64,000 nucleotides of DNA. It comes from Thauera sp. K11 (GTDB lineage Bacteria > Pseudomonadota > Gammaproteobacteria > Burkholderiales > Rhodocyclaceae). Positions within the stretch are counted from its first letter, which is position 1; each line of letters opens with the position of its first letter. Below the pieces are notes generated by a model. The model was not told the DNA's origin. It saw only the letters and a list, made by a program, of their open reading frames with translations, and made no database searches. Shown here piece after piece: positions 28,684 to 36,981 of this stretch. The DNA is taken from contig NZ_CP023440.1 in NCBI RefSeq assembly GCF_002354895.1, positions 76,964-140,963 on the forward strand, written 5' to 3'. Made by a program: the position numbers and the translations under genes.

Positions 28684-30249
28684 ATGCTTGGCCCCATGAA
28701 CCTGCCTGTCCCGATCGATCGCGCCAGCCTGCCTAAGGAGGTGGTTCCGCTGCAGGATCTGGTGCTCAAACTGGGGCAGCAGGTGCAGGCGATGCGTGCG
28801 CAGTTTGACGCGCAACTGGACACCCTGCGTCACCAGCTGGTCGAGTTGCGGCGGCGCCTGTTCGGGCTCCGCAGCGAGGTGATCCACCTCGGCCAGGCAG
28901 AACTGTGGTCCGACCCGGTACAGATCCCCGTACCGAGTGAGGAGCGTCGCGAGGTCGGCGCCCACACCCGGCGCAAGGGCGGGCGGCCGGCGATCAGCCC
29001 GGATCTGCCGCGCCGGCGCGTCGAGCACGACCTCTCCGATGTCGAGAAGGCCGGCTACGCCGCGCTCGAGCGCATCGGCGAGGAGGTCTCGGAGTTGTTC
29101 GAGTACATTCCCGCCCGCCTGGAGGTGATCCAGAACGTGCGCCTGAAGTACCGCTGCGAGAGCGCCGACGGTCGCAGTACCGTGCGCACCGCCACCGCCC
29201 AGGGTTCGCCGCTGCCCAGGAGCAACGCCGGTGCCGGGCTGCTCGCCCACGTGATGGTCTCGAAGTACCTCGATCACTGCCCGCTGGCGCGCCAGTCGCG
29301 GATCTTCGCGCGCCAAGGCGTCGCTCTGTCGCGTCAGACCCTGTGCGACTGGGTGCTCGATGCGACCGAGTTGCTCGCCGTGTTGATGCCCGCCCTGCAG
29401 CGCCACGTACTCGCGAGCCCGGTGATCTTCACCGACGACACCACGCTGTCCCTTCAGGCCCCGGGCAAGACGATCACCGCCCGGATGTGGGTGTATCTGG
29501 CCGGCGGGCAGCAGAAGGACGATGGGGGCCAGTGGCAGCAGGTGGCCCCGGCCGCACTCTACGACTTCACGGCCGATCGATCCGGGACGCACCCGCGCCG
29601 GATCCTGGGCGCGTGGCGCGGCTACCTGCAGGCCGACGACTACAGCGGCTACCACGCCAGCTTCCGCGAGGGCGTCACCCATGTGGCGTGCTGGGCGCAT
29701 GTGCGGCGCAAGTTCTTCGATGTGCTCAAGGCCGCCCCCAAGGGGGCGCCGCCGGGGCTGGCCGATGACGCGTTGCGCTTCATCGGGCTGATCTACCGCA
29801 TCGAGCGTCGCCTGGCCGAGGCCGACCCGGACGTGCGCCTGCGCGTGCGCCAAGGGCGCACCCGACGTGTGCTGGCCGCGTTCCACCGCTGGCTCACCCA
29901 TCACCAGCCGACGCTGCAGCCGCGCTCGCCGCTGGGACGTGCGTTTGCCTACGCGCTGTCGAACTGGACAGCGCTCACCGTGTTTGCCGACAGCGGCCTG
30001 CTCGCGCCGGACAACAATACCGCCGAGCGGGCGATGCGCCCGGTGGCGATCTCGAGGAAGAACTGGCTGTTTGCCGGAAGTCCACGTGGCGGACGGGCCG
30101 CTGCCGTGGCACTCTCGCTGATCGAGACGGCGCGGTTGAACGGCATTGAGCCCTACGCCTACCTGAAGGATGTGCTCACGCGCCTGCCCGGCCACCGTAT
30201 GGACCGGCTCGACGAACTGCTGCCGATGAACTGGAAGCCTGCGCCCTGA
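28684..30249 (+). CDS. tnpC: IS66-family transposase TnpC
   Basis: DDE transposase of 521 residues: N-terminal coiled coil (about 30-60) with RRRLFGLRSEV, zinc-finger-like and linker regions, then the core with FTDDTTLSLQAPGKT, GYLQADDYSGYHASFREGV, CWAHVRRKFFDVLKA and the C-terminal DNNTAERAMRPVAISRKNW with GSPRGGRAAAVALSLIETAR. All catalytic blocks look intact. Its stop overlaps the next start (TGATG). The element is probably immobile by itself because tnpA and the left end are missing. Confidence 0.92.
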   Translation: MLGPMNLPVPIDRASLPKEVVPLQDLVLKLGQQVQAMRAQFDAQLDTLRHQLVELRRRLFGLRSEVIHLGQAELWSDPVQIPVPSEERREVGAHTRRKGGRPAISPDLPRRRVEHDLSDVEKAGYAALERIGEEVSELFEYIPARLEVIQNVRLKYRCESADGRSTVRTATAQGSPLPRSNAGAGLLAHVMVSKYLDHCPLARQSRIFARQGVALSRQTLCDWVLDATELLAVLMPALQRHVLASPVIFTDDTTLSLQAPGKTITARMWVYLAGGQQKDDGGQWQQVAPAALYDFTADRSGTHPRRILGAWRGYLQADDYSGYHASFREGVTHVACWAHVRRKFFDVLKAAPKGAPPGLADDALRFIGLIYRIERRLAEADPDVRLRVRQGRTRRVLAAFHRWLTHHQPTLQPRSPLGRAFAYALSNWTALTVFADSGLLAPDNNTAERAMRPVAISRKNWLFAGSPRGGRAAAVALSLIETARLNGIEPYAYLKDVLTRLPGHRMDRLDELLPMNWKPAP

Positions 30250-30758
30250 TGGATCCCGCCACCCTCGAAGCCCTCAACCGCGCAAGCTCGCTCGAACTGT
30301 TCCACCTGTCGCGCGTGATCGAGCGCCTGATGTCGGATCCGTCGCGGATCGTGCAGATCCGGCTGCATCTGCACCTGGGACAACGGGTGCGCTTCGTGGA
30401 CGGGAAAGCACCGGGCGCCGCGCTGCAACTGCGCAGCGGCACCGTGGTGGCGATGAAGGACACTCAGGTCACGGTGCAGGACGACGCCACCCGTGCGACC
30501 TGGACGCTGCCCTACGCAGCGATCGAGCTCCCTGCCGACAGCCGTGCCGCGCCTCAGGTGTCAACAGCCAAGCCCGCCCACCGCCCCACCCGCGAAGACT
30601 TCCGCGTCGGCGACCGCGTCAGCTTCGAGGACCGCCACCTGCAGACGCGCATCGGCACCATCGTGCGCATCAACCAGAAGACGGCCAGCGTCGACTGCGA
30701 AAACGAGCTCGGCTGGCGCGTGTCGTTCGGACTGCTCAGGCACGTCGTCGACCTTTGA
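30249..30758 (+). CDS. IS66-associated accessory protein
   Basis: A 169-residue protein whose start overlaps the tnpC stop. Two halves each carry a small beta-barrel-like block (LRSGTVVAMKDTQVTVQDD, and VGDRVSFEDRHLQTRIGTIV with INQKTASVDCENELGWRVSF), reminiscent of KOW/SH3-type folds. It is presumably an extra IS66 gene of this lineage; its function in transposition is not known. Confidence 0.65.
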   Translation: MDPATLEALNRASSLELFHLSRVIERLMSDPSRIVQIRLHLHLGQRVRFVDGKAPGAALQLRSGTVVAMKDTQVTVQDDATRATWTLPYAAIELPADSRAAPQVSTAKPAHRPTREDFRVGDRVSFEDRHLQTRIGTIVRINQKTASVDCENELGWRVSFGLLRHVVDL

Positions 30759-30776
30759 AGCCCTCCGCTCCGCCGG

Positions 30777-30830
30777 GGGGCGGGGTTGCTCGGACGGTTA
30801 CTTCACTCGGAATGGTGCCATTCCGTCAGC
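30777..30830. repeat. Probable right end of the IS66 element and adjacent palindrome
   Basis: On the minus strand from 30801 the sequence reads GTAACCGTCCGAGCAACC, similar in form to IS66 terminal repeats (GTAA start), so the element likely ends here. Just beyond, GGAATGG-tg-CCATTCC (30813-30828) is a perfect 7-bp inverted repeat. The left end cannot be found for comparison. Confidence 0.45.
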
Positions 30831-31000
30831 CCTCTGTCTGTCTTGTCCAAAGTACGGCGAGAAGCGCGGGCTCGAAGCCCTGCCGTTCCTGGAGGTCGTG
30901 CCCAGCCGTTGGACAAAATGGTTCATTTTGTCTAATCACGCCGCGCCATGCCCCTAAACGACCTCTTTGCCGGCCCACTCATGACAGACAGCAGGCGGCC

Positions 31001-32611
31001 GAGGCTGTGTAAAAACGGCTACGCCCGCAACGACCGGCGGCGGCTTCTCGCCACCTCGCGCAATTCAAGTCATTCGATGATTGTGAGTTGGCGGTTCACG
31101 TGACGTACAAAGGCCCCCATCAGGCCCGAATTGCGGTCATAAGCGCTTCACTTCCCATCAGCTTCATCACTCGCTTCAAGTTGTACGCCAGAACGTGCAG
31201 GCTCATCTCGGTTCGGACGCGCTCAAGGCCCTTGGTCAGGAAGTGCGTCGCGCCCATCCAGGCCTTCAAGGTACCGAAGAGATGCTCGACGGTCCGCCGT
31301 CGGATGCGCATGCTGTCGGGTGCCTTATCCAGCCGCGCCTGCATCACCTCCAGCTCCTCCTCGTGCGCCCAACGGCTCACACGCCGGTAGTCGCTGGGCG
31401 TGCATTGCCTCTTGATGGGGCATCGTGGGCAAGATGAACTCCAGTAGCGGTTCATCATGAGCCCGCCTTCCTCTCTGGCGAAGCGCCAGATCAGGCGCTC
31501 GCCGGCGGGGCAGACATACTCATCGTTCTCGCAGTCGTACCCGAAATCTGCGCGATCAAAGCGCCCGTCGGCTTTTGCGCCGGATGTAGCGCTTTTCGGA
31601 ACAAGCGGCACGATGCCGGCTTTGTGGCAGGCGAGGATCTCCTCGCTCTTGAAATAGCCCCGATCAGCAATCGCCGTGAGGGAGTCCACCTGCATCGCCT
31701 TACGAGCCTGCTTGCCCATCGTGCTCAATTGATCCCGGTCGAGCCCATCGTTGGTGACTTCGTGCGCCACGATCAGGTGGTTCTTGGTCTCAACGGCCGT
31801 CTGGACGTTATAGCCGACGATGCCCGTGCCTCGCGTCTTCATGGAGCGGGCGTCGGGATCTGTCAGGGAGATTTGCTTGTCAGGTGCGTTCTCGAGTTGG
31901 ACGCCAATCGCGTCGAGCTCCTTCATCCGGGCCTTCAGGGTGGTGATCTTGTCGGCCAGTCGTTCCTTCTTTGCCTGGGCCACGGCGGGCTCTTGCCGGT
32001 CGGCGCTGTCCATCTCGACGAGGTAACGCTCGATGCTCGCGTCGATCTCCTGCATTCGCCGCTGCAGCTTGGCGCTGGTGAAGTTTCGATCTCGGTTGTT
32101 CACCGCCTTGAACTTGCTGCCGTCGATTGCGACCACAGCCTCGGCGAACAGTCCGAGTTCCCGGCACAGCACGACGAACTGGCGACAGACGCCACGAATC
32201 CCCTTCGAATTGTCCTTACGGAAGTTGGCGATGGTCTTGAAGTCGGGCGTCAAGCGGCCCAGCAGCCACATCAACTCCAGGTTTCGCTGTGCTTCGCGCT
32301 CCAGGCGGCGACTCGACTGGATCCGGTTCAGGTAACCGTAGATGTAGAGCTTGAGCATCGCCCCTGGGTGATAGGCCGGGCGTCCAGTCGCGGCGGGATC
32401 GACGCCAGTGAAGCCGAGCCTGCGAAGATCGAGTTCATCGACGAAGACATCGATGACCCGAACGGGATTGGCTTCAGCGACAAAGTCGTCCAGCGATTCG
32501 GGCAACAAGGCCCCCTGTGTGCGGCTCTGTCCTTCGACGAATCGCTTCATAGCATGATGTCAGTCTGGAAATGCCCATATCATACAGAAGGGGCTGTTTT
32601 TACACAGCCTC
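31001..32611 (-). mobile_element. Complete IS1182-family insertion sequence
   Basis: A 1611-bp element with terminal repeats starting GAGGCTGTGTAAAAAC at both ends (31001 rightward; 32611 leftward), flanked on both sides by GGCC (30997-31000 and 32612-32615), a 4-bp target duplication. It holds one transposase gene. Intact ends, open frame and duplicated target suggest recent insertion into intergenic DNA between the IS66 remnant and the small regulator gene. Confidence 0.85.
31120..32550 (-). CDS. IS1182-family transposase
   Basis: DDE transposase of 476 residues. The N-terminal DUF772-type domain has TGRPAYHPGAMLKLYIYGYL and TPDFKTIANFRKDN. The core has VVAIDGSKFKAVNNRDRNFT (first Asp), DRGYFKSEEILACH (second Asp) and RTVEHLFGTLKAWMG (Glu). 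A Cys cluster CPRCPIKRQC lies in the C-terminal third. The start is 61 bp inside the right end. Complete and probably active. Confidence 0.93.
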   Translation of the reverse strand: MKRFVEGQSRTQGALLPESLDDFVAEANPVRVIDVFVDELDLRRLGFTGVDPAATGRPAYHPGAMLKLYIYGYLNRIQSSRRLEREAQRNLELMWLLGRLTPDFKTIANFRKDNSKGIRGVCRQFVVLCRELGLFAEAVVAIDGSKFKAVNNRDRNFTSAKLQRRMQEIDASIERYLVEMDSADRQEPAVAQAKKERLADKITTLKARMKELDAIGVQLENAPDKQISLTDPDARSMKTRGTGIVGYNVQTAVETKNHLIVAHEVTNDGLDRDQLSTMGKQARKAMQVDSLTAIADRGYFKSEEILACHKAGIVPLVPKSATSGAKADGRFDRADFGYDCENDEYVCPAGERLIWRFAREEGGLMMNRYWSSSCPRCPIKRQCTPSDYRRVSRWAHEEELEVMQARLDKAPDSMRIRRRTVEHLFGTLKAWMGATHFLTKGLERVRTEMSLHVLAYNLKRVMKLMGSEALMTAIRA

Positions 32612-32615
32612 GGCC

Positions 32616-32852
32616 AACAGCTGCCAGTCGCCACCCGATCCGGATAGCGGCCATCCGGGCGAGGCGGCATGCTCTCAGCCTATGGGCCACATGGGGCGCA
32701 TTACCCCACTAAGCTGTCGGCTGCTGCTTCTCTAGTTTTGTTAGGCGGCTACGAATGTATACGACATCGTTTAATAAAATTAAACGAAAGTGTTGATAAT
32801 TAGGGGCGGCCGTTATACGCTCTGAGCCTCGTTAAAACCTAGGAACACTCAC
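32616..32852. promoter_or_regulatory. Regulatory interval with an AT-rich palindrome before the small regulator
   Basis: Contains CGTTTAAT-aaa-ATTAAACG (32769-32787), perfect 8-bp arms, about 65 bp before the next gene, in an AT-rich patch. It is a good operator candidate for that gene product. GTTAGGC at about 32730 resembles an integron attC right core but no full attC was built around it. Confidence 0.55.
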
Positions 32853-33182
32853 ATGCCAAAGCAACCCGCATCAGTTCCACCTGACCCGCTTGAGCAGGTC
32901 ATGACGACTGTCGTTCAAGGCTTCAAGATGACCACGGAAGCGATCCAAGACCTCCGTACCCAACAGGCGAGCTTGGAACAAAAACTTCAGCAACAGGCCC
33001 GCGCCGCTTACCACGGAATGACCGGGAGTGGAAAGTCAAGATACGCCACAGAACTCGTAAAAATCGAGAGTGAGCACAATCCACGCGGTGCGCAAGCTCG
33101 TGTTGCCGAAACGCTCGGCGTTACGCCTGGCCGTGTCACTCAGCTATTGAACTCCGACAAAAACCGCAAAAACGGCAAATGA
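32853..33182 (+). CDS. Small coiled-coil/helix-turn-helix protein
   Basis: A 109-residue protein. The middle is predicted coiled coil (AIQDLRTQQASLEQKLQQQA). The C-terminus has a helix-turn-helix pattern (GAQARVAETLGVTPGRVTQL then LNSDKNRK). AGGA lies upstream of the ATG. The GTGSGKS-like string GMTGSGKSRY is too isolated to be a P-loop ATPase. The operator-like palindrome upstream and terminator hairpin downstream suggest an autoregulated single-gene unit. No family name is certain. Confidence 0.68.
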   Translation: MPKQPASVPPDPLEQVMTTVVQGFKMTTEAIQDLRTQQASLEQKLQQQARAAYHGMTGSGKSRYATELVKIESEHNPRGAQARVAETLGVTPGRVTQLLNSDKNRKNGK

Positions 33183-33186
33183 CATC

Positions 33187-33216
33187 AACTGCGCACCAAG
33201 CCTTGTGTGCGCAGTT
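33187..33216 (+). terminator. Hairpin terminator after the small regulator
   Basis: AACTGCGCAC-N10-GTGCGCAGTT, a perfect 10-bp stem 4 bp after the stop codon, followed by ATTAAA rather than a strong U-tract. Confidence 0.6.
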
Positions 33217-33890
33217 ATTAAACCGGCCCTTGAATAAATACACTGCGCTCCAGTCTGTTACCCATGTACTTCTTTGAATATATGAGTATTTCAGACTCCT
33301 GGTCATCAGTAAATTTAAGGGCCTTTTTAATAGCGTTGTGCCTAATGCGCTCAACTCGGACGCGCTAAAGCGCGCAGATTAACGTGAAACAACAGGTTTT
33401 TAGGCGCAAAAAGGCTTCGCCGACCATGACGTCGCGATGCGAGAAAAAAATAGCCGCCCACAGCCAACTCGGTTGCAGAGGCCAAGCACCACCTCTGGTG
33501 CCTCTAACCTCGGCCGGAGAGCTGGCTGCGAGTGTTTCGTCACACGGGGTGGCATCGCCTCGTGCAATGAACGTTAGCTTAGGCGTTGAACGACAGCTTT
33601 CGTCAAACCTCAACGACGGCATTGGGTCGATACGAGACTGTCGCAGGCGGTTCGCTGAGCCGCTGAGCGGGTTAAGGGGAAACGCCCACGTCAGATACAT
33701 GTACGGGTCAGTAACCCAACGGCGGCGCCGAATCGACGTTTGCTGTTTCTTGCTGCAGATCAGCCCTGCGGGACTTGATTGCGATGGATGGACGCTGTTG
33801 CCCTGTCGATCCACGCGATCCCTGGCCGCTCTCCCTCGACCCGCTGGCGGTACCGAGCCAATGTTCGAGTTTTTCCACTCGGGCTCACCG
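33217..33890. other. Non-coding stretch with nested inverted repeats (attC-like)
   Basis: No convincing gene; frames on both strands are open but lack protein-like composition or ribosome sites. Nested pairs GCCTTTTT/AAAAAGGC (33321-33328 and 33408-33415), GCCTAA/TTAGGC (33340-33345 and 33400-33405) and CGCGCT-aa-AGCGCG (33361-33374) form one long imperfect hairpin. A further TTAGGC lies near 33581. The form recalls integron recombination sites, but no integrase is present. Confidence 0.4.
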
Positions 33891-34919
33891 TCAGCCTTCG
33901 ATCAGCGCCACCAGTTTCATGTCTGCCAGGCGGGCTTCGACCTTATTCCCGCCATCCTCGTAGGTTAGCCAGGCCCACCCCTCGGTCGATGGGCGCTTGC
34001 TGAGGATTAGCCGGGCCCGCCGCCCGCGGTGTTCGACCTGGATGATGGCCCGCTTGAGCATGTCAGGGCCGGCCTTGCTTCTGGCGCCCGTCCTGTCCGG
34101 GCGCGGAGTCTCCCCTTCGCCCTGCAAATGAGATCCGTCCCCGAGGAGGTCATCGATACCTGCGTCGTGCTCGTCATCATGATGGCGCTTTTCCGCCAGG
34201 AACTCGCGCAGCATCCTGACCGACCCGCGCGTGAGTTCCTGGGTCTCGTCGGAGAGCCAGGCGCCAACTTCCGCCGGATATCGTTTGAAGGCGGTGACCA
34301 GTTCGTTGACCACGGTCACATCGCTTGCCCGGCCGCTGCTGAACGCGCGTGCGATGGGATCGGGCAGATCGAGAAGCGTCACATGCTGGGTGACGAACGC
34401 CGGGGATTTCCCGATCTCGCGGGCGATGTCGCTCTTCTTCTTGCCGCTCGAGAGTTCGCGACCGATGAAATCGGCGATCTCACGCGCGGTGAGCTCGTTG
34501 CGCTGCAGGTTCTCGATCACCTGATCGGCGTGGCTGTAGTCGTTGTCGATGAAGGCGGGGATAGTTGTCTTCCCCGCCCAGATCGATGCACGGTATCGCC
34601 GCGCGCCGTGGTTGATGAGGTAGCGCCCCTCGCGCTCCGGATGCTCACGCACCGAAATCGGCGACTTCACGCCCCGGATCTGGATAGTCTGGCCGATCTC
34701 AGCAATGCTCTGCGCCGAAAAACCGGGGTTGTCGGCCGTGCGCGGCTGCTGCGGATCTTCGTCGATCAGCTCGAGCGGCAGCTCCAGCGGGCGCCCGATG
34801 CGCACGAAGGCTTCCGACGGGCCCGGTTGCCGTGAGGGCTTGTCGTTACCTGCGGTGTCCGATGCGGATGCCCGGGGCCTCTCATCGGCTTTCGTCCTGG
34901 CATTCTTCACGCGGCTCAT
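33891..34919 (-). CDS. korB: KorB-type ParB-family global repressor
   Basis: IncP-type global regulator and partition protein, 342 residues. A basic N-terminal arm precedes a ParB domain (ELIDEDPQQPRTADNPGFSA, then SVREHPEREGRYLINHGARR), an operator-binding helix-turn-helix (KKSDIAREIGKSPAFVTQHV, then LLDLPDPIARAFSSGRASDV), an acidic linker (DDEHDAGIDDLLGDG) and a C-terminal SH3-like dimer domain (RARLILSKRPSTEGWAWLTY). The ATG at 34919 was chosen over one 15 nt earlier. Its known operator consensus occurs exactly at two places flanking trbA. No incC or korA partner is in the window. Confidence 0.9.
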   Translation of the reverse strand: MSRVKNARTKADERPRASASDTAGNDKPSRQPGPSEAFVRIGRPLELPLELIDEDPQQPRTADNPGFSAQSIAEIGQTIQIRGVKSPISVREHPEREGRYLINHGARRYRASIWAGKTTIPAFIDNDYSHADQVIENLQRNELTAREIADFIGRELSSGKKKSDIAREIGKSPAFVTQHVTLLDLPDPIARAFSSGRASDVTVVNELVTAFKRYPAEVGAWLSDETQELTRGSVRMLREFLAEKRHHDDEHDAGIDDLLGDGSHLQGEGETPRPDRTGARSKAGPDMLKRAIIQVEHRGRRARLILSKRPSTEGWAWLTYEDGGNKVEARLADMKLVALIEG

Positions 34920-35302
34920 GGTGTGCTCTCCCATTTTCTTGTTGTCCGCGCAGGGTCACGGGTTGAACGCGGTGCGCGAGCGCGCTTTGGCCTCCCCCCT
35001 CGCTTCCGCCTTCATGGCCCAGGGGGTGTGTTGCCCGCCTGTGGGTCTGGGGTCACGCCACGCGCGTTACCGCTTCGAATGGGACCCGTCGGCGCCAGCG
35101 CAAGCTCCTCAAGCCCGGCAGGCCGTGCCTCCGCAGGCGGCGAAGCGGTCGGCGGGAGTGACGCATTCCGCGTGTCCGATCGTCGGCGCGCAGGTAAAAT
35201 CGCGGGTTGACGAGAACAGGTCATGCCATACGCATTGTTTGAGACCCTCGCCCGACGCCACGCTGTGTGTGCGCAGGGTGTGCGGCGAAAAAACAATGCG
35301 AT
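34920..35302. other. korB-trbA intergenic region
   Basis: About 380 bp without a supported gene between divergent korB and trbA. It should hold both promoters. The only clear element is the KorB operator at its right edge (35303-35315). Confidence 0.4.
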
Positions 35303-35315
35303 TTTAGCGGCTAAA
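35303..35315. promoter_or_regulatory. KorB operator upstream of trbA
   Basis: TTTAGCGGCTAAA is an exact match to the RK2 KorB operator consensus TTTAGCSGCTAAA. It lies 32 bp before the trbA start codon, in position to repress trbA transcription. Confidence 0.92.
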
Positions 35316-35346
35316 GCCGAACGCGTGCAGCCAGAAGGCCCGAGCC

Positions 35347-35709
35347 TTGTACAACTACATCTTCTTCACGAACGTGCTGCGCGTCCTCGATGAGCTGCAG
35401 ATGACCAAGCACGACCTCGCCGAAAAGTCCGGCGTGTCCATCTCTTTTCTCTCCGACATCACCACCGGCAAGGGCAACCCGTCGCTCAAAGTGATGGAGG
35501 ACATCGCCCGCGCGCTGCAGACGCCGCTGCCGCTGCTGCTCGAAGTCACCGATCTGGATCCGGCCTCGCTCGAGGCGCTCGCCGGTGGCAAGGTCCCCAG
35601 CAGCCTGCCGCCCGGCTACGAACGGGTGGCGGCCGTCCTGCCCGAGCACCAGGCCTTCATCGTCAGGAAGTGGGCCGAGGCGGCCCAGAAGAAACTCAGG
35701 AAGTCGTAA
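35347..35709 (+). CDS. trbA: TrbA-type repressor of conjugation genes
   Basis: A 120-residue transcription regulator. The N-terminal XRE helix-turn-helix (MTKHDLAEKSGVSISFLSDI, then TTGKGNPSLKVMEDIARAL) is followed by the KorA/TrbA-type dimer tail (PPGYERVAAVLPEHQAFIVR, then KWAEAAQKKL). The start is TTG with AGAAGG about 9 nt upstream; no ATG fits. It stands between korB and trbB as in IncP plasmids and is flanked by two KorB operators, so KorB and TrbA together should control transfer. Confidence 0.87.
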   Translation: MYNYIFFTNVLRVLDELQMTKHDLAEKSGVSISFLSDITTGKGNPSLKVMEDIARALQTPLPLLLEVTDLDPASLEALAGGKVPSSLPPGYERVAAVLPEHQAFIVRKWAEAAQKKLRKS

Positions 35710-35757
35710 CGCCAGGGGTAGGGCGACGCAGCGGCACGAACGGGCAGACGCCCGCGT

Positions 35758-35770
35758 TTTAGCGGCTAAA
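35758..35770. promoter_or_regulatory. Second KorB operator, between trbA and trbB
   Basis: A second exact TTTAGCGGCTAAA, 49 bp after the trbA stop and about 160 bp upstream of the probable trbB promoter. From there KorB could repress the trb operon at a distance, as it does in RK2. Confidence 0.9.
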
Positions 35771-35931
35771 GCGTGCCACAGCGGCACAGTCGCCTCTGGA
35801 TGCCGCGCGTCCACAGCCTTTTCTCGCCCACGCACTCGTGCCCCCGGACGGCCGGCGGCCACGGTCGTGCTGCGCGCCCGTCTATTCACGCAGGATAATC
35901 AGGCCGCAACATTTTCGTCAAAACATTTTTC

Positions 35932-35975
35932 TTGAACTGCAAAATAGTTCGGTATATCGTTTAACAAAGTTCGGT
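35932..35975 (+). promoter_or_regulatory. Probable trbB promoter with direct-repeat operator
   Basis: TTGAAC (35932) and TATCGT (35955) with a 17-bp spacer make a plausible promoter in an AT-rich patch. AGTTCGGT occurs twice, at 35946-35953 and 35968-35975, 22 bp apart (two helical turns), overlapping the spacer and the start region. TrbA is the obvious candidate ligand. Confidence 0.6.
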
Positions 35976-36008
35976 GCCAACACAATGGCATTGTAGCCGG
36001 GGGAGACG

Positions 36009-36968
36009 ATGTCCGAACAGCCTGAAGCCATCAGCATCCGCGAGCGTGCCCGGCGCAAGCTCGAACGCGACATGGGGCCGGCGTTCCTGGCGGCGCTGCA
36101 CGACCCGAAGACCGTCGAACTCATGCTCAACGCGGATGGCCGCCTGTGGCAGGAGCGGCTGGGCGAGCCGATGCGCTGCATCGGCACGATGCGGCTGGCC
36201 CAGGCACAGGCCATCATCGAGACGGTCGCCGGCTACCACGGCAAGGAAGTCACCCGCCAGAAGCCCATCCTCGAGGGCGAGCTGCCGCTCGACGGGTCAC
36301 GCTTCGCCGGCCAGCTCCCACCGGTCGTCCCGGCGCCGACCTTCGCCATTCGCAAGCGCGCGCTGGCCATCTTCACGCTGGATGAGTACGTCGCAGCCGG
36401 CGTGATGAGTTCCCACCAGCGCGACGTGCTGGTCGAGGCGGTGCGTGCGCACCGCAACATCCTCGTCGTGGGCGGCACCGGCAGCGGCAAGACCACGCTG
36501 GTCAATGCCATCATCGATCAGATGGTGGCCCATGACCCGGGCGAGCGGGTGTTCATCATCGAGGACACCGGCGAGATCCAGTGCGCCGCACAGAACTATG
36601 TCCAGTATCACACCAGCCTCGATGTGAGCATGACCGCGCTGCTCAGGACGAGCCTGCGCATGCGCCCCGACCGCATCCTGGTCGGCGAGGTCCGCGGTCC
36701 GGAAGCGCTCGATCTGCTGATGGCCTGGAACACCGGTCACGAAGGCGGGGCGGCCACCTTGCACGCCAACAGCGCGCGTGCCGGTCTGGACCGTCTGGCG
36801 ATGCTCATCAGCATGCATCCGGACGCCCCCCGACCCATCGAACCGCTCATTGGCGAGGCCGTGCAGCTCGTCGTGCATATCGCCCGCGTCGACGGGCAGC
36901 GCCGTGTGCAGGACATCCTCGCCGTGTCGGGGTTCGACGGCGGCCGCTACCTCACCCACACCCTCTGA
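36009..36968 (+). CDS. trbB: TrbB, VirB11-type secretion ATPase
   Basis: Hexameric cytoplasmic ATPase that energises pilus assembly and DNA transfer, 319 residues, the RK2 length class. Walker A is [18 protein letters not shown], followed by an Asp box ([12 protein letters not shown]), Walker B ([20 protein letters not shown]) and a His box ([20 protein letters not shown]). GGGAG precedes the ATG. First gene of the trb operon. Confidence 0.95.
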   Translation: MSEQPEAISIRERARRKLERDMGPAFLAALHDPKTVELMLNADGRLWQERLGEPMRCIGTMRLAQAQAIIETVAGYHGKEVTRQKPILEGELPLDGSRFAGQLPPVVPAPTFAIRKRALAIFTLDEYVAAGVMSSHQRDVLVEAVRAHRNILVVGGTGSGKTTLVNAIIDQMVAHDPGERVFIIEDTGEIQCAAQNYVQYHTSLDVSMTALLRTSLRMRPDRILVGEVRGPEALDLLMAWNTGHEGGAATLHANSARAGLDRLAMLISMHPDAPRPIEPLIGEAVQLVVHIARVDGQRRVQDILAVSGFDGGRYLTHTL

Positions 36969-36981
36969 AGGAGTCTTACCG

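Noticed and set aside
32853..33182. GSGKS string read as a P-loop ATPase
   Set aside because: No Walker B, wrong length and no surrounding fold; the helix-turn-helix reading explains the protein better.
33365..33968. Overlapping long frames on both strands in the korB-proximal gap
   Set aside because: Neither strand shows a ribosome site or a known fold, and the segment is full of nested inverted repeats, which fits non-coding DNA.
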